From the NCBI GenBank assembly GCA_009929055.1, contig SABI01000048.1, positions 1 through 12,630 of the forward strand: a DNA stretch of 12,630 bases, read 5' to 3'. The notes under the pieces were generated by a model. That model saw only the letters and a list, made by a program, of their open reading frames with translations, was not told the DNA's origin and did no database searches. The position numbers were made by a program, and so were the translations under genes. Each line of letters starts with the position of its first letter. Position 1 is the first letter of the stretch. Of the stretch, positions 1 to 8,220 are shown piece after piece. Source of the stretch: Spirochaetia bacterium (GTDB lineage: Bacteria > Spirochaetota > Spirochaetia > Sphaerochaetales > Sphaerochaetaceae).

Positions 1-563
1 ATGCAAAAGGAGAAGAGTTAATCATTAAGCACTTTCTTGATTCTTTAGCGCCGGTGTCAATTTTTACCTCACTTATGAAAGAGAGTGAAAATCCTATTCG
101 GTGTGCAGATATTGGCTCTGGTGGGGGCTTTCCTGCGATTCCTCTCTCAATTGTATGTGGAGAAACCCATTGGTCTCTCATTGAGAGATCAAAGAAAAAG
201 TGTGGCTTTTTATTGAACGTTGTTGCCTCTTGTAACCTTTATGGACGTGTGGAGGTTTTAGATAAAGACCTGAAAGAAGTACATCAGCAATATGATTTTA
301 TTACATTTAGAGCTTTTGCCTCAATTAATGATATTCTCTCAAGTTTACAAACAATAGTAACTCCTCGTGGAGTTATATGTGCCTATAAAGGAAAGATAGA
401 GACTACTTTTGAAGAACTTTCGTTAATTGGAAATGTAGTAGGGGATACATCAAGTGGAAGTGTCGGCCCTTTTAATTATCAAATAGTGCCTGTTAAGGTT
501 CCTTTTTTAGATGCATCTAGGCATATATTACTGTTGTCATTACATGAAAAGGGAAAAGGATGA
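1..563 (+). CDS. rsmG: 16S rRNA (guanine-N7) methyltransferase RsmG, 5' end missing
   Basis: RsmG (GidB) transfers a methyl group from S-adenosylmethionine to N7 of a guanine in the 530 loop of 16S rRNA, in the cytoplasm. The reading frame is open from base 3 to the left edge and encodes a stretch reading EELIIKHFLDSLAPV, the conserved N-terminal RsmG block, so the gene begins upstream of the window. The GTG at 54 is an internal valine codon and not the start. The SAM-binding loop DIGSGGGFP lies at 108-134, and the RAFASI strand that follows in the family is at about 310-327. About 186 residues are visible; the family is usually slightly over 200, so perhaps a few tens of residues are missing. 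The loop has GGGFPA where GAGFPG is more common, a mild change. The TGA stop overlaps the uppP start in an ATGA, implying translational coupling. Confidence 0.93.
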   Translation, partial: AKGEELIIKHFLDSLAPVSIFTSLMKESENPIRCADIGSGGGFPAIPLSIVCGETHWSLIERSKKKCGFLLNVVASCNLYGRVEVLDKDLKEVHQQYDFITFRAFASINDILSSLQTIVTPRGVICAYKGKIETTFEELSLIGNVVGDTSSGSVGPFNYQIVPVKVPFLDASRHILLLSLHEKGKG

Positions 564-1378
564 TAGATTCAATACATATATTTCAAGCAATGATTCTTGG
601 TGTAGTGCAAGGTATTACTGAGTTTCTGCCAGTGTCGAGTTCAGGTCATCTGATTCTTGCGCGTCACTATTTTAATATGCCTGAAGTCCCTCTCCTTTTT
701 GATGTATTTTTGCATGTTGCAACCCTCATTGTAGTCTGTTTTTTTTATCGATCCACAATTGTTTCAATGTCTATCGCCCTTATACATTTTATTACACGTA
801 AAATGAGTGATGAAGACAAAACCTATCTGCGATATTTCTTAACAATAATTGGAGCAACTCTTATAACAATTGTAGTTGCTCTTATTCTTCGAAAAGTGAT
901 GCCAGAGGGGGAAAATGTTATTTTTGTTGCTATTATGATGCTTTTTACTGCTCTTATTCTCTTATATCGCCCTAATAAGGAGAAAAAGCTTAATGATGAT
1001 TTTTCTCAGCTTCGATTGCGCCATTCAATTATTACAGGGCTCGCACAAGGGTTTGGTACTCTCCCAGGTATTTCTAGATCAGGAATTACTATAAGCTCAG
1101 CCCTTTATAGTGGAATGAAACGAGAAGTTGCAGGAGAATTTGCATTTGTTCTCTCTATTCCTGCAATACTAGGAGCACTTGTCCTTGCCTCATTTGATTA
1201 TGCTTCTACCCCCGTTACTATCTCTCTCATGCCTCTTCTTTTTGGAAGTTTAGTTGCTGCTATTACAGGATTCTTTTCATTAAAAATGTTATTATGGATG
1301 ATAGGTAAAGCTCGACTTTGGATTTTTAGTATCTATCTCCTATTGTTGAGTATTACGATACTTATCACATCACTATAA
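560..1378 (+). CDS. uppP: Undecaprenyl-diphosphatase UppP (BacA family)
   Basis: This membrane enzyme removes a phosphate from undecaprenyl diphosphate to regenerate the lipid carrier used for peptidoglycan and other envelope polymers. The 272-residue length matches the family. Both signature motifs are present: Q17-x3-E21 running into the FLPVSSSGH segment (residues 22-30, with S27 and H30), and PGISRSGIT at 169-177 with the conserved arginine R173. Several hydrophobic segments (for example about 52-62, 92-110, 119-136, 195-209, 220-241 and 251-270) fit a polytopic inner-membrane protein. The ATG overlaps the rsmG stop, and an AAGGGA at 549-554 is suitably placed as ribosome binding site. 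In the host, extra copies of this enzyme typically raise bacitracin tolerance; that is family knowledge, not seen here. The identity is secure. Confidence 0.97.
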   Translation: MIDSIHIFQAMILGVVQGITEFLPVSSSGHLILARHYFNMPEVPLLFDVFLHVATLIVVCFFYRSTIVSMSIALIHFITRKMSDEDKTYLRYFLTIIGATLITIVVALILRKVMPEGENVIFVAIMMLFTALILLYRPNKEKKLNDDFSQLRLRHSIITGLAQGFGTLPGISRSGITISSALYSGMKREVAGEFAFVLSIPAILGALVLASFDYASTPVTISLMPLLFGSLVAAITGFFSLKMLLWMIGKARLWIFSIYLLLLSITILITSL

Positions 1379-1385
1379 TGAGGTT

Positions 1386-1390
1386 GGAGG
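1386..1390 (+). promoter_or_regulatory. Ribosome binding site for ftsK GTG start
   Basis: GGAGG sits 6 bases before the GTG at 1397 and supports this non-ATG start for ftsK. It lies in the 18-base gap after the uppP stop. Confidence 0.75.
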
Positions 1391-1396
1391 GATTGG

Positions 1397-3913
1397 GTGA
1401 AAATTAGAACTGCAATTGCATCAGGGTTAGCTATTCTCTTTATGTTAATAAGCATTCTTCTTTTTATCTCTCAATTTGCCCCTCCTTCTATTACACAGAA
1501 CATCCCGTTTTTTAATTATGTTGAATTAGTTACTTCTTTTACTCAACAACACCTTTATATTGAAATAGCTTCAGCAACTATTAATCTTTATCTTATTCCC
1601 TCTATTTCTCTTCTATATGGAATATTTTTCCTCATGACACGTAAAGGGATGAGTTTTTGGTGGATGGTTCCCTATAGTGGAGTCTTTTACTACTCTTTTT
1701 ATATCCTTAGTCAACTCTTAAGTAAGAATAGGGCACCTCAGCTCATAATGGAGAGGCTGAACCAAGCTCCCACCATGGCCCTTATCTTGGTAATTCTCTT
1801 ACTATTATTAGAAGTAACTCTCTTTATTCTTTTTTCTATTCTTTCAGGCAAGCTCTACAAAAGGGCAAAAGAGAAAAGAAAAGGGATGAATACAATAGAT
1901 AAGAAGAAAAAAAGAGCCAAACGAGAGGACAAAGAGGTAAAAGAATCTATTTCTAAAGAAACAATTGAAAAAGAGGTCTCACAAGAGGCAAAACCTTTAA
2001 GCTTTCCAGAAATAAAGAACGTTCCTGGTTTACAAACAATAAGGGCAAAAAGTGATACTCAAGATGAGATGTATGTGGGGAAATTGAACAAACTCCCTGA
2101 TGAAACTTTTATATTAACCAGTACTCCAATTGGTATGATAGAGGATGAATTAGTAGAGGAAAATGTATCACTTACATCATTAAAAAGACAACTTAAACTT
2201 GATGAAAGTACAAAAGGGGTGAGAGTTCCAACTTCGATGCCCTCTTTTCTCAATACTGTAAAAGAGAAAGAACAGCAAAGAGCAGTTGAAGAATTCAGCC
2301 CTATATCTACTAAAGAAGAGACAATCTTCCCTAAAAAAGAGAGCCCTTTACCTACTAGCCAACCTGTCAAAGTACCTGAAAATAGCCCTATAAAAGAAGA
2401 AGTAATAGTTGAAGATGATGATATAGATTATGTAAGTGGAGTAGGGGGATTAGTCTCAACTGTTGATGCTCCTTCATCACTTTTATCAAGGAAGAAAATT
2501 AATTACCAATATCCTAGTGCCGATTTATTAGATTCATATCCAAATCATACAAGCGAAGTTGATCAAGAAACTATTGATGCTGGGGAAAATTTGATGGAAA
2601 CTCTAAAAGAGTTCAAAATAGAGGCTAAAGTTTCAGCAATTGTGAAAGGCCCTACTGTTACCATGTATGAACTTACCCTCGCTCCCGGGGTGAGAATTAG
2701 CTCTATTAGTAACCTTGCTGATAATATTGCAATGGAACTTGCTGCCATTAGTGTGAGAATTGTAGCTCCCATTCCTGGTAAGCAGGCTGTGGGAATAGAA
2801 GTCCCTAATGCTAAAAGATCAATCATTGGGTTCAAAGATCTCCTCTCTAGTGTAGCGTCTCATTCTTTCCACCTTCCTATGATTCTTGGAAGAAAAATAA
2901 CAGGGGAACCTGTTGTTATGGACCTTACCCGAACTCCTCACTTATTGATTGCAGGAGCTACAGGTTCTGGTAAGAGTGTATGTGTGAATTCCCTTATTTC
3001 TTCACTTCTCTATTTTAAATCTCCTAAAGAGGTTCGACTTATCTTAGTAGACCCTAAGATTGTAGAACTCAGAATCTACAACGGAATCCCTCACCTTTTA
3101 ACGCCTGTAATAACTGAACCAAAGAAAACTATAAAAGCCCTTGAATTTTGTCTGTTTGAAATGGAACGACGCTATAAACTTCTTAATAGTCTTGCTGTTA
3201 GAAATATTGGTGCTTATAATACAAAAATTGCTCACTCAAATATTGCTCGAGAAAAACTTCCTTACATTGTTGTCGTTATTGACGAGTTTGCCGATATCAT
3301 GACAACGGTGGGTAAGGAGTTAGAGACTCTCTTAGCACGCCTAGCAGCTATGGCTCGTGCTGTTGGTATTCATCTTGTTCTAGCGACTCAACGACCTAGT
3401 GCCGATATTATCACAGGGATTATTAAATCAAATATTCCAACAAGAATAGCATTTAGTGTCTCAGGACAAGTAAATAGTAGAATTATTATTGATGAGGGGG
3501 GAGCAGAAAAACTCCTAGGTGGAGGCGATATGCTCTTTGTTCCTAGTTGGGAGCCCTCTTCAACACGAATCCAAGGGGCTTTCTTGTCTGATGATGAAGT
3601 TGAGCGAGTTGTTAATTATGTAAAGAGTCAGGGAGAACCAGATTACCTCGATGAAGCATTCTTTGAAGATGAAAATGAGAATGGCCGTAATGGAGATGAT
3701 GATGAATTTGATGAAGGTAGTGATGAGGCTATGAGAGAAAAAGCTATCAAAATCATCATCGAACGTAATGGAGCTAGTGCTTCTTATCTTCAACGAAGGC
3801 TCAGAATAGGCTATAATAAAGCTGCTCGCCTTATCGAAGAGTTAGAAGATGAAGGGATTGTAGGACCTTCTCGTGGAAGTAAACCAAGAGAATTATTGAG
3901 AATGCCCGATTAG
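1397..3913 (+). CDS. ftsK: DNA translocase FtsK/SpoIIIE
   Basis: FtsK is a septum-anchored hexameric ATPase that pumps double-stranded DNA to clear and resolve chromosomes at division. The 838-residue product shows the full architecture. About four N-terminal membrane segments lie near residues 11-28, 55-80, 88-108 and 128-150. A charged, probably disordered linker covers about 155-375. The alpha/beta motor follows, with Walker A GATGSGKS at 520-527, Walker B ending in IDE at 628-630, and the family block SRIIIDEGGAEKLLGGGDML at about 694-713. A strongly acidic spacer (about 752-778) separates the motor from a C-terminal winged-helix gamma domain (about 780-835, ending in the GPSRGSKPRELL stretch) that in the family reads oriented DNA sequences and activates XerCD. 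The start is GTG with a GGAGG 6 bases upstream. The aminotransferase gene follows after 16 bases. Confidence 0.97.
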   Translation: MKIRTAIASGLAILFMLISILLFISQFAPPSITQNIPFFNYVELVTSFTQQHLYIEIASATINLYLIPSISLLYGIFFLMTRKGMSFWWMVPYSGVFYYSFYILSQLLSKNRAPQLIMERLNQAPTMALILVILLLLLEVTLFILFSILSGKLYKRAKEKRKGMNTIDKKKKRAKREDKEVKESISKETIEKEVSQEAKPLSFPEIKNVPGLQTIRAKSDTQDEMYVGKLNKLPDETFILTSTPIGMIEDELVEENVSLTSLKRQLKLDESTKGVRVPTSMPSFLNTVKEKEQQRAVEEFSPISTKEETIFPKKESPLPTSQPVKVPENSPIKEEVIVEDDDIDYVSGVGGLVSTVDAPSSLLSRKKINYQYPSADLLDSYPNHTSEVDQETIDAGENLMETLKEFKIEAKVSAIVKGPTVTMYELTLAPGVRISSISNLADNIAMELAAISVRIVAPIPGKQAVGIEVPNAKRSIIGFKDLLSSVASHSFHLPMILGRKITGEPVVMDLTRTPHLLIAGATGSGKSVCVNSLISSLLYFKSPKEVRLILVDPKIVELRIYNGIPHLLTPVITEPKKTIKALEFCLFEMERRYKLLNSLAVRNIGAYNTKIAHSNIAREKLPYIVVVIDEFADIMTTVGKELETLLARLAAMARAVGIHLVLATQRPSADIITGIIKSNIPTRIAFSVSGQVNSRIIIDEGGAEKLLGGGDMLFVPSWEPSSTRIQGAFLSDDEVERVVNYVKSQGEPDYLDEAFFEDENENGRNGDDDEFDEGSDEAMREKAIKIIIERNGASASYLQRRLRIGYNKAARLIEELEDEGIVGPSRGSKPRELLRMPD

Positions 3914-3929
3914 ATAAAAAGGTTAATAT

Positions 3930-4748
3930 ATGAATACTCATAACTATGCAATTGTTGATAAAAAAATAGTAAAAAAAGAATTAGCAACTCTACATATTTC
4001 TTCAGTCTCCCTTCAATATGCTTTTAGTGTATATGAATCGATAAAAGTAATTTCCTCTCAACCAGTGTATGCATTAGATCATATTCACAGGTTGTTTAAT
4101 TCAGCAAAAGGAATTGGGCTAGAACACCCTTTTTCTAGTGAAGACATTATACTCTCTTTATTTGAATTAATTAAAGCGAATGAGATAGAGAATGCTACTG
4201 TGAGGATATTATTAGCAGGGGGAGAGAGCCACCTTTTTATTACAAGTGAAGCAATGTTGAGCTATCCGCCGACCCATTATACTCAAGGAGTAGGAGTTAC
4301 TACCTATCAAGGAGAGAGATTCCTCCCTTTGTATAAGACAAGTGCACTGTTGATGAATTATCTTGCTTTAAAAGAAGCTAGAAGTAAAGGATGTTTTGAG
4401 GCTCTCTTAATAGACCGAAACAACGCAGCTTTAGAAGGAACTCGAAGTAATCTTTTCGCCCTTAAAGGAGATGTTTTTTATACAGCTCCTTCTAGTGAAG
4501 TGTTAGAAGGGGTAACGAGAGATAAAATACTTAAAGCGATAACGCACCATTCCTTTTCTCTCTCTTTTACCCCAATACCATTAGAAGGGATCCTCCTCGG
4601 TATATATGATGGATTATTTCTCTCATCCACGAGTATGGGAGCTCTCCCTATTTCCTCTGTTGATGGGATAAAAATCCCTATGGAATGTGATAAAATTGCA
4701 TTAATCCACCGTCAAATTAGAGAATGGGAGATGGAATCACTACCATAA
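3930..4748 (+). CDS. Class IV PLP-dependent aminotransferase (BCAT / D-amino acid aminotransferase / ADC lyase fold)
   Basis: A 272-residue cytoplasmic enzyme of the fold-type IV pyridoxal phosphate family. Features in order are the VYESIK strand (35-40), then LDHIHRLFNSAKGIGL (49-64) matching the substrate-side LDxHLxRL block, then K136 in the YKTSALLMNYLALKEA stretch as the likely Schiff-base lysine. After it come the EALLIDR strand (157-163), LEGTRSNLF (168-176) with the conserved glutamate E169, and EGVTR (193-197). The segment FLSSTSMGALPISSVDG (230-246) resembles the phosphate-contacting loop and downstream strand of branched-chain aminotransferases. Length and motifs do not separate branched-chain aminotransferase, D-amino acid aminotransferase and aminodeoxychorismate lyase, so I give no symbol. 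ATG follows an AAAAAGG at 3916-3922. Its neighbours (ftsK, an RNA helicase) do not point to a pathway. Confidence 0.85.
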   Translation: MNTHNYAIVDKKIVKKELATLHISSVSLQYAFSVYESIKVISSQPVYALDHIHRLFNSAKGIGLEHPFSSEDIILSLFELIKANEIENATVRILLAGGESHLFITSEAMLSYPPTHYTQGVGVTTYQGERFLPLYKTSALLMNYLALKEARSKGCFEALLIDRNNAALEGTRSNLFALKGDVFYTAPSSEVLEGVTRDKILKAITHHSFSLSFTPIPLEGILLGIYDGLFLSSTSMGALPISSVDGIKIPMECDKIALIHRQIREWEMESLP

Positions 4749-4775
4749 CTTTTGAAAACAAAGTATAGTTGTTGT

Positions 4776-6485
4776 ATGAAATTTAATGAATTACCGTTAG
4801 ATACCGAAGTATTAAAAGGTGTCGAAAAAGCCTCATTTACTAGCTGTATGAGTGTACAAGAACTAGTGTTGCCCCAAACTTTACAAGGTAAAGATGCGAT
4901 GGTGCAATCTAAAACAGGAAGTGGAAAAACTGCTGTATTTCTCCTTACTATCCTCCAAAAATATGGAATCTCTTATAATAATAAAGATAAAACCCTCCCC
5001 GTTGCCTTAATTATTGCCCCTACAAGAGAACTTGCAGTACAAATAGAAGCTGATGCAAAAATTCTCAGTTCTGGTTTTAAAAACTTTAGAATTGGCTGTT
5101 TTTATGGGGGAGTTGGATATCAAAAACAAGATAAGCAGATAGTGGAAGGGGTAGACCTCATCATTGGAACTCCAGGAAGGATTCTTGATTATCAAAAAAT
5201 GGGGAAGCTCAATTTTAAATCAATTAATACCTTCGTTATCGATGAAGCTGATAGATTATTTGATATGGGATTTTATCCAGATATTCAAAAAATGTTTACC
5301 ATGATGGTAGATAAAACAAAACGACAGACAATGATCTTTAGTGCAACACTCTCTAACAGAGTGAGAAACTTAGCATGGTCGTATATGAATAATCCTGTTG
5401 AAATAGAGAATCAACCAGAAGAAATTACCGTTAATAACATTACCCAAGAATTATATCATGTCTCTAGTGATGAAAAGTTTTCTCTTTTATTGAGACTTTT
5501 ATCAAAAGAACAACCAGAAAATTGTCTTATATTTACTAATACTAAAGCAAAAGCGGTAGAAATAAGTAAACGCCTAGGGGTGAACAATTATGCAGTTCGT
5601 TATTTAATGGGAGACCTTCCTCAAAATAAGCGGCTTCAAGTTATTAATAGGATGAAAAGTGGAGAACTGAAATTCTTAGTAGCAACCGATGTTGCTGCAC
5701 GGGGATTACAAATAGATGATTTAGCACTAGTTGTTAATTATGATATCCCAGAAGACTTTGAAAATTATGTCCACCGAATTGGACGAACAGCCCGTGCTGG
5801 AAAGAGCGGTAAATCAATTACCCTAGCCTGTGAGGAATTTGTGTATGGGCTTGAAGGAATTGAAACTTATATTCAGATGAAAATTCCAGTAATATGGACT
5901 GATGAGAAAGAAGTTCCTCTTGTAGAAGATAAAAGTAAAGGGATGAGATTTAGAGATTTAGTTGATCAAAGTGAATATGCCTCTAAATATGTAAGAAAAG
6001 GATCTTCATCCCACCAGGGTGGAAGAAAGAAAATTTCAAACACTACGGTAGCACATAAAAAAAGTAGTGAAAGAAAAAGTGATTATAAAGGCAAGGCTCA
6101 AGGTAAAAGCTCTTCTTCCCCAAAACGTCCTGAATATAAAGGGCAAAATCAGAATAAAAGAGCTGATTCAAGTAGACGTCCTGATTATAAGAATAATTCA
6201 GCTCCCGCAAGTAAAGGTGGAAAGAGCTACCAAGATATCCAAAAGATGAATCTAGATGAACGGATGGCCTACTATAAAAATACCTATGCAACCGAAGGAA
6301 TGATTTCAACTACTACTCCTAAAGTTGCTAAGAAAAAGAATCCCGTACAAAAAAGGGAAAAGGTAGTTTCAAAACCTCAAGCTAAGCCAAAAACAAAAGT
6401 AGAGCCAATTATTGTTGAACAAAAAAAAGAAAGCAAAGAGAAGAAAGGAGGCTTTTTAACTCGTATTTTTGGTAGGAAGAAGTAA
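4776..6485 (+). CDS. rhlB: RhlB-like DEAD-box RNA helicase with long basic tail
   Basis: An ATP-dependent RNA unwinding enzyme. I place the start at ATG 4776 (569 residues) because the protein then begins MKFNELPL, as DEAD-box proteins do; a TTG at 4752 would add eight unconserved residues, and neither start has a clear ribosome binding site. The motifs, numbered from ATG 4776, are: Q-motif glutamine Q28; motif I SKTGSGKT 45-52 (usually AxTGSGKT); PTREL; GG; TPGRILD; DEAD 156-159; SAT 189-191; CLIFTNTK; ATDVAARGLQ; and HRIGRTAR 333-340. The segments DEADRLFDMGF, FSATLSNRVR, and the LACEEF/IETYI pair after motif VI resemble enterobacterial RhlB, an RNA degradosome helicase. After about residue 392 a lysine/serine-rich tail of some 175 residues follows, including a 17-residue repeat and ending GGFLTRIFGRKK. 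Known RhlB is near 420 residues, so the tail is an extension. The stop lies one base before the next gene. Confidence 0.9.
   Translation: MKFNELPLDTEVLKGVEKASFTSCMSVQELVLPQTLQGKDAMVQSKTGSGKTAVFLLTILQKYGISYNNKDKTLPVALIIAPTRELAVQIEADAKILSSGFKNFRIGCFYGGVGYQKQDKQIVEGVDLIIGTPGRILDYQKMGKLNFKSINTFVIDEADRLFDMGFYPDIQKMFTMMVDKTKRQTMIFSATLSNRVRNLAWSYMNNPVEIENQPEEITVNNITQELYHVSSDEKFSLLLRLLSKEQPENCLIFTNTKAKAVEISKRLGVNNYAVRYLMGDLPQNKRLQVINRMKSGELKFLVATDVAARGLQIDDLALVVNYDIPEDFENYVHRIGRTARAGKSGKSITLACEEFVYGLEGIETYIQMKIPVIWTDEKEVPLVEDKSKGMRFRDLVDQSEYASKYVRKGSSSHQGGRKKISNTTVAHKKSSERKSDYKGKAQGKSSSSPKRPEYKGQNQNKRADSSRRPDYKNNSAPASKGGKSYQDIQKMNLDERMAYYKNTYATEGMISTTTPKVAKKKNPVQKREKVVSKPQAKPKTKVEPIIVEQKKESKEKKGGFLTRIFGRKK
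6075..6227 (+). repeat. Three in-frame 51-base (17-residue) repeats in helicase tail
   Basis: Three consecutive imperfect units at 6075-6125, 6126-6176 and 6177-6227 encode 17 residues each. The units begin KSDYKGK, RPEYKGQ and RPDYKNN, followed by lysine, asparagine, glutamine and serine-rich residues. The tyrosines are spaced exactly 17 residues apart. At DNA level the second and third units share cgtcctga-tataa (6126-6139 and 6177-6190, one mismatch). Divergence elsewhere in the units suggests an old duplication, or selection for a spaced aromatic/basic motif in an RNA-binding disordered tail; the function is inferred only. Confidence 0.6.
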
Positions 6486-6486
6486 G

Positions 6487-8202
6487 ATGCTTAAACGTTT
6501 CATTTCTTACTATCGTCCATACAAAGCTCTTTTCTCTCTTGATATGATTGCTGCAACTGTAGGAGCCCTCCTCTCTATTACATTCCCTCAAATAACTCGA
6601 GAACTATTACGGAACTATATTCCTAATAAAAACTGGCAAATGATGGTAATTCTTTTTATCATTATGTTCAGTATTTATGTAGTTCAAATATTTACTACTT
6701 ATTTACGCGTGAGATGGGGTCATATCATGGGTGTGTATATGGAAAGTGATATGAGGCAAGATCTCTTTGAACACCTTCAACGTCAATCATTTACCTATTT
6801 TGATAACACTAAGACAGGACATTTGATGTCGAGGATTACCAATGATTTATTCATGATTACAGAAACGGCACACCATGGCCCGGAAGATCTTCTTATCTCT
6901 ATAACCGTTATTATTGGCTCTTACATTGTGATGTTTATCAACAATGTACCCCTTGCCTTCATCTCTATTATTCCCCTCCCTTTTATGCTTTTTTATGGCA
7001 TGCATTATGGGAGAAAACTTAAAGAGGGGTTTAGAGCAGTAAGAAGTACTGTAGCAGATGTAAACTCTGTAGTTGAAAACTCTATCCAGGGAGTGAGAGA
7101 AGTACAGTCTTATACGAGTGAAAAAGAAGAAAATCTAAAATTCATGGCTGTTAACCAAGTGTTTCAGCAAGCTAAAAGTGATCAGTATAGGATAATGGCT
7201 CGATATGAATCAACGATGATGTTTTTTAGAGAGCTCTACTATTTTGTCACCGTAGCTGGTGGTGCAATTCTTATCTATGTCGATATTGTTCCTGTGTATG
7301 ACTTTGTTGCCTTTATCTTATTTGTCTCAGTTGTATTACCACCTATTGATCGTCTAATAAGCTTTACAGAACAATTGCAGCAAGGAATGGCAGCATTTGA
7401 AAGATTTATAGAAGTGATGGATATTCAAAGTGATATCAACGATATTGAAGGGGCACAGGAACTAAACATTAATTCAGGGAGCGTGCAGTTAGAGCACGTT
7501 ACCTTCTCTTACGGAGAAGAAGAGGATACTGTCCTCGAGGATGTTAGTTTAAACATAGCAGGGGGATCAACTGTTGCTATAGTTGGAGACTCTGGAGCAG
7601 GTAAGAGTACGTTGGTTTCCCTTATTCCACGTTTTTATGAAGCACAGGCAGGACGGGTTCTTATAGATGATCAAGATGTAAAAACCCTTACTAAGAAATC
7701 TTTGAGAGGTCAAATTGGGGTTGTTCAACAGAATGTTTTTTTATTTGATGGAACGATTAGAGAGAATTTACTCTATGGAAAAAAGGGTGCAAGTGATGAA
7801 GAGCTTTATGCCGCCCTTGAAATGGCAAGCCTTACTCAGTTCATCTCTAGCCTTCCACAAGGACTCGATACATTAGTGAAAGAACATGGGACGCGCCTTA
7901 GTGGTGGACAAAAACAAAGAATTTCTATTGCTCGGGTATTTTTAAAGAATCCAAAAATAATTATATTTGATGAAGCTACAAGCTCTCTCGATAGTGAAAA
8001 TGAAAAGCAAATACAAGAAGCTTTTATCCGTCTTGCAAAAGGGAGAACAGCGATTGTAATTGCTCACCGACTAGCTACAGTAAGAAACGCAGATATGATA
8101 TATGTAATAGATAAGAAAAAAGTGATTGAACAAGGAAATCACGCTTCTCTAGTTGCATTAGAAGGTCAGTATGCTAAACTTTACAAGCATCAGTCCTTAT
8201 AA
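6487..8202 (+). CDS. Homodimer-type ABC exporter (membrane domain fused to ATPase domain)
   Basis: A 571-residue half-transporter of the MsbA/multidrug type, expected to dimerise in the inner membrane and export lipids, drugs or peptides. Numbered from ATG 6487, the membrane domain covers about residues 1-310, with hydrophobic segments near 17-34, 52-73, 135-153, 155-172, 248-267 and 271-285. The ATPase domain follows with Walker A GDSGAGKST 367-375, Q-loop VVQQNVF, signature RLSGGQ 470-475, Walker B IIIFDE 491-496, D-loop SSLD and switch histidine H527 in IAHRLAT. All catalytic residues are present, so the protein should be active as a homodimer. The chosen ATG has AGGAAG 7 bases upstream, inside the end of the helicase gene; a TTG at 6469 is a poorer start. 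The next gene encodes a phospholipid acyltransferase, weakly suggesting a lipid substrate, but none can be read from the sequence. Confidence 0.92.
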   Translation: MLKRFISYYRPYKALFSLDMIAATVGALLSITFPQITRELLRNYIPNKNWQMMVILFIIMFSIYVVQIFTTYLRVRWGHIMGVYMESDMRQDLFEHLQRQSFTYFDNTKTGHLMSRITNDLFMITETAHHGPEDLLISITVIIGSYIVMFINNVPLAFISIIPLPFMLFYGMHYGRKLKEGFRAVRSTVADVNSVVENSIQGVREVQSYTSEKEENLKFMAVNQVFQQAKSDQYRIMARYESTMMFFRELYYFVTVAGGAILIYVDIVPVYDFVAFILFVSVVLPPIDRLISFTEQLQQGMAAFERFIEVMDIQSDINDIEGAQELNINSGSVQLEHVTFSYGEEEDTVLEDVSLNIAGGSTVAIVGDSGAGKSTLVSLIPRFYEAQAGRVLIDDQDVKTLTKKSLRGQIGVVQQNVFLFDGTIRENLLYGKKGASDEELYAALEMASLTQFISSLPQGLDTLVKEHGTRLSGGQKQRISIARVFLKNPKIIIFDEATSSLDSENEKQIQEAFIRLAKGRTAIVIAHRLATVRNADMIYVIDKKKVIEQGNHASLVALEGQYAKLYKHQSL

Positions 8203-8205
8203 AGG

Positions 8206-8212
8206 AAGGAGG
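8206..8212 (+). promoter_or_regulatory. Ribosome binding site deciding the TTG start of plsC
   Basis: AAGGAGG, a near-perfect anti-16S match, lies 8 bases before TTG 8221. The next in-frame ATG (8251) has no such site, so TTG is the preferred start. Confidence 0.8.
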
Positions 8213-8220
8213 ATATCATT

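Noticed and set aside
54..563. GTG at 54 as the start of rsmG
   Set aside because: The frame is open to the left edge and the upstream codons encode the conserved RsmG block EELIIKHFLDSLAPV, so the gene starts outside the window.
2059..2835. Minus-strand open frames within ftsK
   Set aside because: They lie opposite a well-supported conserved gene, lack recognisable motifs, and read as antisense shadows.
6067..6249. Second + strand frame inside the helicase tail
   Set aside because: It is a lysine-rich out-of-frame product of the low-complexity repeat DNA, with no conserved feature.
6444..6451. AAAGGAGG as ribosome binding site of the ABC exporter
   Set aside because: It lies 35 bases before ATG 6487 and 17 before TTG 6469, too far for either; AGGAAG at 6474-6479 is correctly spaced for the ATG.
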